The position numbers and the translations under genes are program-made. From Hoeflea sp. 108 (GTDB lineage: Bacteria; Pseudomonadota; Alphaproteobacteria; Rhizobiales; Rhizobiaceae), in the NCBI RefSeq assembly GCF_000372965.1, contig NZ_KB890027.1, forward strand, positions 37,793 to 101,792: a stretch of DNA of 64,000 nt, written 5' to 3'. The notes beneath the pieces are model-generated. The model did no database searches, was not told the origin of the DNA, and was given only the letters and a program-made list of their open reading frames with translations. Below, piece by piece: positions 18,121 to 26,772 of this stretch (positions are counted from its first letter, which is position 1; each line of letters starts with the position of its first letter).

Positions 18121-19389
18121 ATGCAGCACACCAGCCCACAAGCGTCGCTTGCCGACGCAGCAATCGCCGCTGCCATCGAGCGCGAACTCGACAGGCAAAA
18201 GAACCAGATCGAACTGATCGCCTCGGAAAACATCGTCTCCACTGACGTGCTTGCCGCCCAAGGCTCGGTGCTGACCAACAAATATGCAGAGGGCTATCCG
18301 GGCAAGCGCTACTATGGCGGCTGCGAGTTCGTCGACGAGGTCGAGACCATCGCCATCGAACGCGCCAAGCAGCTGTTCGGCGCGGGGTTCGCCAATGTCC
18401 AGCCGCATTCGGGCGCCCAGGCCAACCAGGCGGTGTTCCTGGCCCTGCTTACTCCCGGCGACCGCGTGATGGGCATGTCGCTCGCTCATGGCGGACACCT
18501 GACGCATGGCTCGCCGGTGACCATGTCGGGCAAATGGTTCGACATCGTCAGCTACGAGGTGCGCCAGTCCGACCAGCAGATCGACTATGACGAACTGCGC
18601 GCCAAAGCGCTGGCGACCAAGCCGAAGCTGATCGTTGCCGGCGCCTCAGCCTATCCGCGTGCCATCGATTTCGCGGCGTTCCGGTCGATTGCCGATGAGG
18701 TTGGCGCCTACCTGATGGTCGACATGGCCCACTATGCCGGCCTGGTCGCCGCAGGCCTCTATCCCGATCCGCTGCCGCACGCCCATGTCGTCACCACCAC
18801 CACGCACAAGACCCTGCGCGGCCCGCGCGGCGGCATGATCCTGACCAACGACGAAGCGCTGGCCAAGAAGTTCAATTCGGCGGTATTCCCCGGCAATCAG
18901 GGCGGGCCGCTGATGCATGTCGTTGCCGCCAAGGCGGTCGCCTTCGGCGAGGCTTTGCAGCCCGATTTCCGCGACTATGCGGCCAATGTCGTCAACAACG
19001 CCAAGGCGCTGTGCGAGACGCTGTTGGCCGGCGGGCTCGACATCGTGTCGGGCGGCACTGATTGCCACATGGTGCTGGTCGACCTCAGGCCGAAGGGCGT
19101 CAGGGGTCGCGACGCCGAGCACGCGCTGGAGCGCGCCGGGCTGACCTGCAACAAGAACTCGATCCCCTTTGATCCCGAGAAGCCGGCGGTGACGTCGGGC
19201 GTACGCCTCGGCACGTCGGCGGGCACCACGCGCGGCTTCGGCGAGGCCGAGTTCCGCCGCATCGGCGAGCTGATCCTGAAGGTGATCGACGCGCTGGCGG
19301 TCAAGGGAGCGGAAGGCGATGCGGCCGTCGAGCAAGCGGTGCTCGCCGAAGTGCGCGGCCTCTGCCAGCGCTTTCCGATCTACCAGTAG
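18121..19389 (+). CDS. glyA: Serine hydroxymethyltransferase
   Basis: A 422-residue PLP enzyme. The lysine that binds PLP is K230 in TTTTHKTLRGPRGG. Other family blocks include LIASENIVS near the N-terminus and NKYAEGYPGKRYYGG. It uses the glycine and methylene-tetrahydrofolate made by SoxBDAG to form serine, so it both drains products and regenerates folate. It is probably a second, pathway-dedicated copy beside the housekeeping gene, which is inferred from its location. Confidence 0.97.
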   Translation: MQHTSPQASLADAAIAAAIERELDRQKNQIELIASENIVSTDVLAAQGSVLTNKYAEGYPGKRYYGGCEFVDEVETIAIERAKQLFGAGFANVQPHSGAQANQAVFLALLTPGDRVMGMSLAHGGHLTHGSPVTMSGKWFDIVSYEVRQSDQQIDYDELRAKALATKPKLIVAGASAYPRAIDFAAFRSIADEVGAYLMVDMAHYAGLVAAGLYPDPLPHAHVVTTTTHKTLRGPRGGMILTNDEALAKKFNSAVFPGNQGGPLMHVVAAKAVAFGEALQPDFRDYAANVVNNAKALCETLLAGGLDIVSGGTDCHMVLVDLRPKGVRGRDAEHALERAGLTCNKNSIPFDPEKPAVTSGVRLGTSAGTTRGFGEAEFRRIGELILKVIDALAVKGAEGDAAVEQAVLAEVRGLCQRFPIYQ

Positions 19390-19461
19390 GCCTTTCAACT
19401 ACCGCTACGAAGCAACCCGGCGCGCGTCGGTGCATTCCCTTGCGATCTCATGAGGCCGCGC

Positions 19462-20847
19462 ATGTTCCTCAGCATTTTCGACGTGTTCAAGATCGGCATC
19501 GGCCCGTCATCGTCGCACACCATGGGGCCGATGACGGCTGCGGTGCGGTTTCTCGACTTGCTGCGGCAGACTGATGGCTCACAGGGCGCGGCAAAGCTGC
19601 GGGTGGTTCTGCACGGTTCGCTTGCTTTTACCGGCAAGGGCCACGCCACCGATCGAGCGGTGGCGCTCGGATTGCTCGGCTATCTTCCCGCCGACCTCGA
19701 CCCAGATGCGGCTGAGCGGCAGCTTGCTGAACTGCACCATACCAAGGTCCTGCGCCCCAAGGGCCTGCCTGCGCTGAGCTTCGATCCTGTTGGCGATATC
19801 GTCTTCGACTACGGCCCGGCCCTGCCGGGACATGCCAACGGGTTGGTGCTCCAGGCTTTCGATGTGCAAGGAAAGCTGCTGGTCGGTGAAACCTACTATT
19901 CCATCGGCGGTGGCTTTGTCGTCACAGCAGCCGAACGCGAGGCGCCCGCAGCAACGATTGCCAGCGAGGCGGCGGCCTGGCCGTTTCCGTTCGACAGCGC
20001 GGCGACGATGTTGCGCATGGCGCGCGAAAGCGGTCTTTCGATTGCCGCCATGAAGCGCGCCAATGAGAGTTCGGGGCGGCCAGCGAGCGACGTCGAAAGC
20101 GGCATCGAACGGATATGGGCAGTCATGGATGGCTGCATCGAGCGTGGCCTGGTGCTGGAAGGCGAGTTGCCGGGTGGGCTTCGTGTGCGGCGGCGTGCCA
20201 AGAAAATCCGCGATCAGCTCGTAAGTGAGCGCGGCCAAAACAGCTCTCAGCCACATGTCGTCGCCGACTGGCTGAGCGTTTACGCGATGGCGGTCAACGA
20301 GGAGAATGCCGCCGGCGGCAAGGTGGTGACAGCACCGACCAATGGCGCTGCCGGCGTTGTGCCGGCGGTGCTGCGCTACTATCTCGACCATTGCACCGGC
20401 GCTGATCGTGGCAAGGTCTCGGATTTCCTGCTGACGGCAGCGGCAATCGGTGGGCTGATCAAGCACAATGCTTCGATTTCGGGCGCCGAGGCCGGCTGCC
20501 AGGGCGAGGTCGGATCAGCCGCGGCAATGGCTGCCGCCGGATTGTGCGCAGTGCTCGGCGGCACGCCGGAGCAGGTCGAGAATGCCGCCGAGATCGCGCT
20601 TGAACATCATCTCGGCATGACCTGCGATCCGGTTGCCGGATTGGTGCAGGTGCCCTGCATCGAGCGCAATGGCATCGGTGCAACCAAGGCGGTCGCGGCG
20701 GCGTCGCTTGCGCTTCGCGGCGACGGCACGCATTTCATGCCACTCGACAATTGCATCGAGGCGATGCGCCAGACCGGTGAGGAAATGAGCGCCAAGTTCA
20801 AGGAAACCAGCCTCGGCGGCCTTGCCGTCAACCTGCCGGAGTGCTGA
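19462..20847 (+). CDS. sdaA: L-serine ammonia-lyase (iron-sulfur type)
   Basis: A 461-residue single-chain enzyme converting serine to pyruvate and ammonia. The N-terminal beta domain starts SIFDVFKIGIGPSSSHTMGP. The catalytic half has the three cluster cysteines in EAGCQGEVG, GMTCDPVAG and VQVPCIERNG. ATG 19462 is preferred over 19450 because GAGG lies six bases upstream. As the last gene of the sox-glyA run it completes sarcosine to pyruvate. Confidence 0.95.
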   Translation: MFLSIFDVFKIGIGPSSSHTMGPMTAAVRFLDLLRQTDGSQGAAKLRVVLHGSLAFTGKGHATDRAVALGLLGYLPADLDPDAAERQLAELHHTKVLRPKGLPALSFDPVGDIVFDYGPALPGHANGLVLQAFDVQGKLLVGETYYSIGGGFVVTAAEREAPAATIASEAAAWPFPFDSAATMLRMARESGLSIAAMKRANESSGRPASDVESGIERIWAVMDGCIERGLVLEGELPGGLRVRRRAKKIRDQLVSERGQNSSQPHVVADWLSVYAMAVNEENAAGGKVVTAPTNGAAGVVPAVLRYYLDHCTGADRGKVSDFLLTAAAIGGLIKHNASISGAEAGCQGEVGSAAAMAAAGLCAVLGGTPEQVENAAEIALEHHLGMTCDPVAGLVQVPCIERNGIGATKAVAAASLALRGDGTHFMPLDNCIEAMRQTGEEMSAKFKETSLGGLAVNLPEC

Positions 20848-20892
20848 TCAAGCCACCGCGATCATGACAGTTTTTGGGCTCATAGCCTTCCT

Positions 20893-21792
20893 TCAGATTC
20901 GTGCCGGCAAGTTCTTCGCGATCTCGACGAAATGGCGTAACGACTTGGCGCGGTTGACCCGTCGCCAGACCAGAATTGTCTGGATACGGAAGTTCGGGTG
21001 CATGATCGGACGCACCTCGACACTGCGACCGAGGAAGCCGATCAGGCTTTCGGGATAGACGGTGACGCCCAGGCCGGCGGCGACCAATCCCAGAAGTGCA
21101 AGCGTGTTCGACGCCTCCAGCTTGATGTTGAGCGGCACGCCCTCGGCTGCAAACATCTCGTTGAGCCGCCAGCGGTAGGCTTCCCATTCGATCATGTCGC
21201 CCAAGATCAGGTCGCAGTCGACGAGATCAGCCGGCCTGATCTCGTGCTTGTGCAGCAAGGCATGGTTCTTCGGCGTGACGACATAGAGCGGGTCGTTGGC
21301 CAGAAGCAGGCTGTGAAAGTCGCTGTGGTCGAACGGGCCAATCATGTAGCCGATATCGACCTCGTCATGGGCGAGCGCCAGCTTCTGTCCTTGCGTTCGG
21401 ATGTAACGCAGATTGACCGCGACATGCGGGTAGGCATTGCGGAAACGCAGCACGGCGCTCGGCATCAGCTCGGTGGCAGCGAAGGCCATATAGGCGACAC
21501 GTAGCGTGCCCGTCTTGCCTTCGGCCACCAAGCGGGCCGCCTTTACCGACTGCGAATAGCTGAACAAAAGACGCGCATTCTCTTCGTAGAAGCTGCGCCC
21601 GGCAGGCGTGAGTGAGACTTCGCGCGTGCTGCGCTCGAACAGCGCAAAGCCCAGCATGTGCTCAAGCTTCTGGATCCGCCGGGTCAGCGCCGATTGATCG
21701 ATATGCAGGCGCTCGGCGCTGCGGCGGAAGTTGAGTTCCTCTGCAACGATAAGGAACGATTGCGTGAGGTCGAGGCCCGCTTCGATGTCCAT
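20893..21792 (-). CDS. LysR-family regulator, divergent from N-carbamoylsarcosine amidase
   Basis: A 299-residue LysR-type regulator with the N-terminal helix-turn-helix (FLIVAEELNFRRSAERLHIDQ, then SALTRRIQKLEHMLG) and a ligand domain. The start at 21792 follows GGGAGG on the minus strand and matches the usual family start; the longer frame to 21948 lies in promoter DNA. It is convergent with sdaA (45-base gap) and divergent from the amidase/hydantoinase genes, which are its likely targets. Confidence 0.88.
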   Translation of the reverse strand: MDIEAGLDLTQSFLIVAEELNFRRSAERLHIDQSALTRRIQKLEHMLGFALFERSTREVSLTPAGRSFYEENARLLFSYSQSVKAARLVAEGKTGTLRVAYMAFAATELMPSAVLRFRNAYPHVAVNLRYIRTQGQKLALAHDEVDIGYMIGPFDHSDFHSLLLANDPLYVVTPKNHALLHKHEIRPADLVDCDLILGDMIEWEAYRWRLNEMFAAEGVPLNIKLEASNTLALLGLVAAGLGVTVYPESLIGFLGRSVEVRPIMHPNFRIQTILVWRRVNRAKSLRHFVEIAKNLPARI

Positions 21793-21849
21793 TTGCTTGC
21801 CTCCCAAAGGTTTGGGCACTCTATCGATTGATGCGTGGCGTGCAAGAAT

Positions 21850-21916
21850 AATTGGCAAAAGACCAATTCCGCTCAAGCTGCCCCTGCGGCACTCTGACAT
21901 CCAGATAACCGCAGGG
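21850..21916. promoter_or_regulatory. Two inverted repeats in LysR/amidase intergenic region
   Basis: AATTGG (21850-21855) and CCAATT (21863-21868) form a 19-base palindrome with a 7-base spacer, fitting a LysR site. CCCTGCGG (21882-21889) and CCGCAGGG (21909-21916) form a second repeat with a 19-base spacer. Both lie 67-133 bases before the amidase start and just upstream of the divergent LysR start. Confidence 0.5.
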
Positions 21917-21982
21917 ACCACCCGGCAGGTATCGGAAACCAGGATCAAGTGGCCCTGAGGGCTCAGTCAAAGAGGAAACGCC

Positions 21983-22705
21983 ATGAGCGACATCGACAAC
22001 AAGGAACTGGACCGGATGCTGAAGCAGGCGTTCGAAGCCTCGAACAAGATCTACCAGGAGCGCGGCTTTCAGCGCCGCGTCGGGTTCGGCAAGCGTCCAG
22101 CACTGGTCAGCGTCGACCTCGCCAACGCCTGGACGCGACCGGGAAATCCGTTCACCTGCGACCAGGACGCGATGGACAACGAGATCATCCCTGGCATGCA
22201 GCGCCTGCTCAAGGCCTGCCGCGCCAACGGCCATCCGGTGATCCACGTCACCACCGCCTATGAGATCACCGACCGCGACGCAAGCTTCACCGACATGGGC
22301 CTGTGGCACTGCAAGATCCCGATCGATGTCGTCAACCTGAAGAACAAGGACCTGTGGGCGATCGACTCTCGCATCGCTCCGATCGAAGGCGAGTATACGC
22401 TGCTCAAGAAGCGGGCCAGCTCGTTCCACGGCACCGGCCTTGCCGGCATTCTGCGCGCCGCAGGCGTCGACACCATTCTCGTCACAGGCGTCACAGCCAC
22501 AGCCTGTGTGCGCACCACCATCTGCGACGGTCTCGCCGACGGCTTCCGCACAATCGCCGTTCGTGAGTGCATCGGTGATCGCGTGCCGGGCGCTGTTGCC
22601 TGGAACCTCTACGATATCGACGCCAAGTTCGCCGACGTCCACAGCGTCGACGAGTGTGTCGACTATCTCAACACCGTCAACGCATCGCGCATGGCGGCGG
22701 AGTAA
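21983..22705 (+). CDS. N-carbamoylsarcosine amidase (isochorismatase-like hydrolase)
   Basis: A 240-residue cysteine hydrolase that converts N-carbamoylsarcosine to sarcosine, CO2 and ammonia. The catalytic triad of the family appears as D45 (VSVDLANAW), a lysine at 142/143 (LLKKRASSF) and C175 (GVTATACVRTT), close to D51, K144, C177 in the Arthrobacter enzyme. GAGGAAACGCC precedes the ATG. It links the hydantoinase branch to the sox operon. A related N-carbamoyl hydrolase is the main alternative. Confidence 0.9.
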   Translation: MSDIDNKELDRMLKQAFEASNKIYQERGFQRRVGFGKRPALVSVDLANAWTRPGNPFTCDQDAMDNEIIPGMQRLLKACRANGHPVIHVTTAYEITDRDASFTDMGLWHCKIPIDVVNLKNKDLWAIDSRIAPIEGEYTLLKKRASSFHGTGLAGILRAAGVDTILVTGVTATACVRTTICDGLADGFRTIAVRECIGDRVPGAVAWNLYDIDAKFADVHSVDECVDYLNTVNASRMAAE

Positions 22706-22712
22706 TCGAACA

Positions 22713-22742
22713 GGGCGTGTCCTTTGCGGGACACGCCCTTTT
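22713..22742 (+). terminator. Intrinsic terminator/attenuator before hyuA
   Basis: GGGCGTGTCC (22713-22722) pairs with GGACACGCCC (22729-22738) followed by TTTT. The stem ends about 10 bases before the hyuA ribosome site, so transcripts from the amidase may mostly stop here, lowering hyuAB expression relative to the amidase. Confidence 0.8.
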
Positions 22743-22757
22743 GCCAGGGAGGAAAAC

Positions 22758-24839
22758 ATGACTCGTATAGGTGTGGATGTCGGCGGTACCAACACCGACC
22801 TCGTTCTCGAATGCGCGAAGGGGGTCTTCTACCACAAGGTCCCGACAACTCTTAAGAACCAGTCGATCGGCGTGGTCGAGGGCGTTAGGGGGATTTGCAG
22901 TCTGGCCGGCATCGACACGACCGACGTCGATGTCATCGTGCATGGCACCACGACAGCAACCAACATCACCATCGAGCACAACGGCTCGGAAACCGGGATG
23001 CTCACGACGCGGGGATTTCGCGACATCCTGCATATCGGCCGGCACAAGCGGCCGTATAATTTCTCGCTGCACTTCACCGTGCCGTGGCAGAGCCAGCCGC
23101 TGGTCAAGCGCCGCAACCGCATCGCCATCTCCGAGCGCATCCTGCCGCCCCAAGGCGATGTCGAGACGGTGCTGGACGAGGCTGAGGTGCGTGAGGCGAT
23201 CAAGCTGTTCAAGAAGCGCGGCATCAATTCGGTCGTCATCGGTTTCATGTTCTCCTTCCTCAACGACGCACATGAGCGTCGCGCCAAGGAGATCGTGCTC
23301 GAAGAGATGCCGGACGCCTATGTCACGCTGTCGAGCGAGGTCGCCAACGTGATGCGCGAATACGAGCGCTTCTCGACGGCAGCAATGAACTGCTATGTCG
23401 GCCCCAAGACGTCCTATTACCTGCGCGATCTCGAAAGCAAGCTGCGTGAGGCAGGAGTTTTCTCTAAGCTGCGCATCATGCAGTCCAACGGCGGCGTTTC
23501 GACCGTCGAATCCTGCGCAACGCGTCCGGTGCGCATCCTGATGTCGGGGCCGGCTGGCGGCGTCATCGGCGGCGCCTCGGAAGGCGAGATGGCTGGCGTC
23601 AGCAACATCATCACCGTCGATATCGGCGGCACCTCGGCCGACATCAGCACCATCCCGGACGGCCGCCTCAAGATCATGAACCCGCGCGACACCTACGTCT
23701 CGGGACATCCGGTACTGACGCCGATGATCGACCTGGTCACCATCGGTGCCGGCGGCGGTTCTGTCGCCTATATCGACGAGGCGGGCGCTTTCAATGTTGG
23801 TCCACGCTCGGCCGGATCGGAACCCGGACCTGCTTGCTACGGCCGGGGGGGCACCGAACCGACCGTTACCGATGCGCAGATCGTGCTTGGCCGGCTCGAC
23901 CCAGACTTCGTCCTCGGTGGCGATCTCAAGCTTGATCCGGAACTTTCCCGCAAGGCCGTCGAGAAAAAAATCGCCAAGCCGCTCGGCCTGTCGGTCAAGG
24001 ACGCTGCTCTCGGCATCCTCAAGATCATCAACTCAAACATGGCGCTGGCGATCCGCTCGAATTCGGTGGCACGCGGCGTCGATCCCAGGCAGTTCTCGAT
24101 CCTGCCCTTTGGCGGTGCGGGTCCGCTGCACGGCGTAGCACTGGCCGAGGCGATCTCGGCGCGCGACGTCATCGTGCCGGTCGCGCCGGGGATCACGGCG
24201 GCCGTCGGCCTGCTCAAGACCGACCTGCAGTACGAACACACCGAGGCCGTGATCGTCGAGTTGAACGGTGCGACCGACAGCCAGCTCGACCGCATCAACC
24301 GCGCTGCCGCCAGCCTTCGCGACAGGGTCGTTGCCGAGCTCGACGACGACGGCATTCCGCGTGAACGCCACCATGTCGAAGTGGTTGCCGAATGCCGCTA
24401 CCAGGGCCAGGGCTTCGAACTGAGGGCGACGATGCCCGAAGGTCCGGTTACCCAGGCCAACAAGTCTTCGGTGGTGACAAGCTTTCACGACCAGCACCAG
24501 CTCGACTACGGCTACTCCTACCGTGACGCGGAGGTCGAACTCATCACCTTGCGCGCCATCGGCAAGGCTTCGATCGAGCGCATCGGGATTCCGAAGATTA
24601 AGCCGACGGACGGCTCAAGCATCGACAGGGCGCTGATGTTCGTGCGCGCCACGACCTTTGATGATGGCTGCACGCTGGACACCCCGCGCTATGACCGCAC
24701 CAAGCTCTACGCAGGAGACCGCGTCAGCGGGCCGGCGATCCTGGTCCAGCACGATTCAACGACGCTCGTACCGCCCGGCTATGTCGCCGAGACGCTCGAA
24801 TACGGCAACACGCGCGTTCATCGCGCGGGCATTGCCTGA
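22758..24839 (+). CDS. hyuA: N-methylhydantoinase A / 5-oxoprolinase family, ATP-dependent subunit
   Basis: A 693-residue subunit of an ATP-dependent hydantoinase. The N-terminus has the family IGVDVGGTNTDLVLE and a second phosphate-binding motif TVDIGGTSADIS; HGTTTATNITIEHNGSETG is also typical. With HyuB it hydrolyses N-methylhydantoin to N-carbamoylsarcosine using ATP. The adjacent N-carbamoylsarcosine amidase strongly favours this substrate over oxoproline. ATG 22758 follows GGGAGGA; the open frame from 22440 shadows the amidase. Confidence 0.9.
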   Translation: MTRIGVDVGGTNTDLVLECAKGVFYHKVPTTLKNQSIGVVEGVRGICSLAGIDTTDVDVIVHGTTTATNITIEHNGSETGMLTTRGFRDILHIGRHKRPYNFSLHFTVPWQSQPLVKRRNRIAISERILPPQGDVETVLDEAEVREAIKLFKKRGINSVVIGFMFSFLNDAHERRAKEIVLEEMPDAYVTLSSEVANVMREYERFSTAAMNCYVGPKTSYYLRDLESKLREAGVFSKLRIMQSNGGVSTVESCATRPVRILMSGPAGGVIGGASEGEMAGVSNIITVDIGGTSADISTIPDGRLKIMNPRDTYVSGHPVLTPMIDLVTIGAGGGSVAYIDEAGAFNVGPRSAGSEPGPACYGRGGTEPTVTDAQIVLGRLDPDFVLGGDLKLDPELSRKAVEKKIAKPLGLSVKDAALGILKIINSNMALAIRSNSVARGVDPRQFSILPFGGAGPLHGVALAEAISARDVIVPVAPGITAAVGLLKTDLQYEHTEAVIVELNGATDSQLDRINRAAASLRDRVVAELDDDGIPRERHHVEVVAECRYQGQGFELRATMPEGPVTQANKSSVVTSFHDQHQLDYGYSYRDAEVELITLRAIGKASIERIGIPKIKPTDGSSIDRALMFVRATTFDDGCTLDTPRYDRTKLYAGDRVSGPAILVQHDSTTLVPPGYVAETLEYGNTRVHRAGIA

Positions 24840-24856
24840 CCAGGGAGGAAACGCAC

Positions 24857-26656
24857 ATGAACACCATGGCACAGCCAGTTGCGGAGCGGATGCTTCCTGC
24901 CGAGATCGATCCGATCACTCTGCAGGTTATACGCGGCTCCTTCGAGACCATCGCTGAAGAGATGGCGCATGTCCTTTACCGCATGTCCTTTTCCTCAATC
25001 ATCCGCGAGTCCGAGGACCTGGGCGCGGGCCTTTTCGACGCCGAGTTCAACACGCTGTGCGAGTCGGAATCGACGCCGATGCATATCGGATCTATCCCAG
25101 GCTATCTGCGCGGTATCCGCGAGACGCTCGAGGATGGCGAATGGTATGACGGCGACGTCGTCGTCCATAACCATCCCTATCACGGCTCCAGCCACACGCC
25201 CGACCTGGCGATCGTCGTGCCGGTCTTCTACCAGGGCAGGCTCGTCGGCTTTGCCGGCAACACCGCGCATCATGTCGACATCGGCGCGGCCACGCCCGGC
25301 CTCATTATCGATGTTCCCGACGTCTTCGCCGAGGGCATGCTGTTTGCCGGCACCAAGCTTTATCGCAAGGGCGAACCGAACAATGCGATATGGAACTTCA
25401 TCCGCAACAACAGCCGGGCTGCGCAGCAGTTGGTGCGCGACATCGAAGCCCAGATCGCCTCGGCCCGCCTTGGCGCAAAGCGCTTTGTCGAACTGATCGA
25501 GAAATTCGGTGAAGATATCATCTTCCACGCTGCCAATCAGCTGATGGACTATGCCGAGCGCATGATGCGCCAGCGCATCTCGGACATCCCCGATGGCGAA
25601 TACATGGCCGAAGGCTGGCTCGACGACGATGGCCGCAATCGCGATCAGCGCCTCAAGGTCAAGGTGACGGTGCGGGTCTACGGAGACGAGCTTGACGTTG
25701 ACCTGACCGGTTCGGCCGACCAGACGCCTACCGCCTACAACGTGCCCTTCGAGGGCTCGACCAAGGTCGCCGCCTACGCGGCGTTCCGAAAGCTTCTGCT
25801 GGACGCCTATACGTCCGACGTCCGGGCTCCGTCCAATGAAGGCTCGTTCCGGCCGATCAACGTGATCGCGCCGCTTGGCTCGATCTTCAATCCCAAGGCG
25901 CCGGCCTCGGCCGAAGCGCGTTTCACGCAGTGCAATCGCATGATCGATCTCATCATCCGCGCGCTGGCGCCGGTGATGCCCGAAACGGTGATTGCCGGCA
26001 GTTCGGCTTCGATTTCGTTTGCCGCCTATTCCGGCGTGCGGCCGAGCGGCGATTACTGGGTGTTCCTCGAGGTCAACGAGGGCGCCTATGGTGGCCGGCC
26101 ACGGTCCGACGGCCCCGACAGCATTGATAATCTGATGGCCAACACGCGCAACAATCCGCTCGAGGATCTGGCGATGCACATCCCGATGATCTGCGACCGC
26201 TACGAACTTCGTGACGACGTGCCCCCCGGCGCCGGTGAATTCCGCGGCGGAATTGGTGTGGTCAAGGCGCAGCGCGTGCTTTCGCCCGGCTTCATTACCC
26301 ATGAATCCGAACGCCACAAGGATGCCCCGTGGGGCATCTTCGGCGGTACCGATGGCGCTGTCGGCAAGTGCCTCATCTACAATGCGGGTGCTCCAGGCGA
26401 TGCCCGCGAGATGCACTCCAAGTTCTCCGGCCTGGCGGTCGAGTCCAACGATGTCATGGCCTATTACAGCCCCAATGGCGGCGGTTACGGATCGCCGCTG
26501 AAGCGTCCGGCGCAAAAGGTGCTGGAGGACGTGCTCGACGGCTTTTGCTCGGTGGCCCATGCCCGTGAGATCTACGGCGTCGCGGTCAATATCGAGGACG
26601 AGACGATCGACATCGAGGCCACCGAAAAGCTGAGAGCAGCGCTCCGCAGCGCATAG
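24857..26656 (+). CDS. hyuB: N-methylhydantoinase B subunit
   Basis: A 599-residue partner of HyuA. It has the opening IDPITLQVIRGSF, the SEDLGAGLFD and HNHPYHGSSHTPD blocks and the glycine-rich PNGGGYGSPL near the C-terminus. Seventeen bases separate it from hyuA, with GGGAGG before the ATG. The two act as one complex. Confidence 0.92.
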   Translation: MNTMAQPVAERMLPAEIDPITLQVIRGSFETIAEEMAHVLYRMSFSSIIRESEDLGAGLFDAEFNTLCESESTPMHIGSIPGYLRGIRETLEDGEWYDGDVVVHNHPYHGSSHTPDLAIVVPVFYQGRLVGFAGNTAHHVDIGAATPGLIIDVPDVFAEGMLFAGTKLYRKGEPNNAIWNFIRNNSRAAQQLVRDIEAQIASARLGAKRFVELIEKFGEDIIFHAANQLMDYAERMMRQRISDIPDGEYMAEGWLDDDGRNRDQRLKVKVTVRVYGDELDVDLTGSADQTPTAYNVPFEGSTKVAAYAAFRKLLLDAYTSDVRAPSNEGSFRPINVIAPLGSIFNPKAPASAEARFTQCNRMIDLIIRALAPVMPETVIAGSSASISFAAYSGVRPSGDYWVFLEVNEGAYGGRPRSDGPDSIDNLMANTRNNPLEDLAMHIPMICDRYELRDDVPPGAGEFRGGIGVVKAQRVLSPGFITHESERHKDAPWGIFGGTDGAVGKCLIYNAGAPGDAREMHSKFSGLAVESNDVMAYYSPNGGGYGSPLKRPAQKVLEDVLDGFCSVAHAREIYGVAVNIEDETIDIEATEKLRAALRSA

Positions 26657-26772
26657 GCAAAGCGCCATCGAAACCGGCTGCAAAGGCCCAAGAAATCTGG
26701 TGCAGGCCTAAACCAACTGGCCGCCCAATCTTCAGACGTGGGGAATTAATACAATCAAAAGTGGAGGTTACC

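Noticed and set aside
24995..26683. 562-codon open frame on the minus strand
   Set aside because: Antisense shadow of hyuB, which has clear family motifs.
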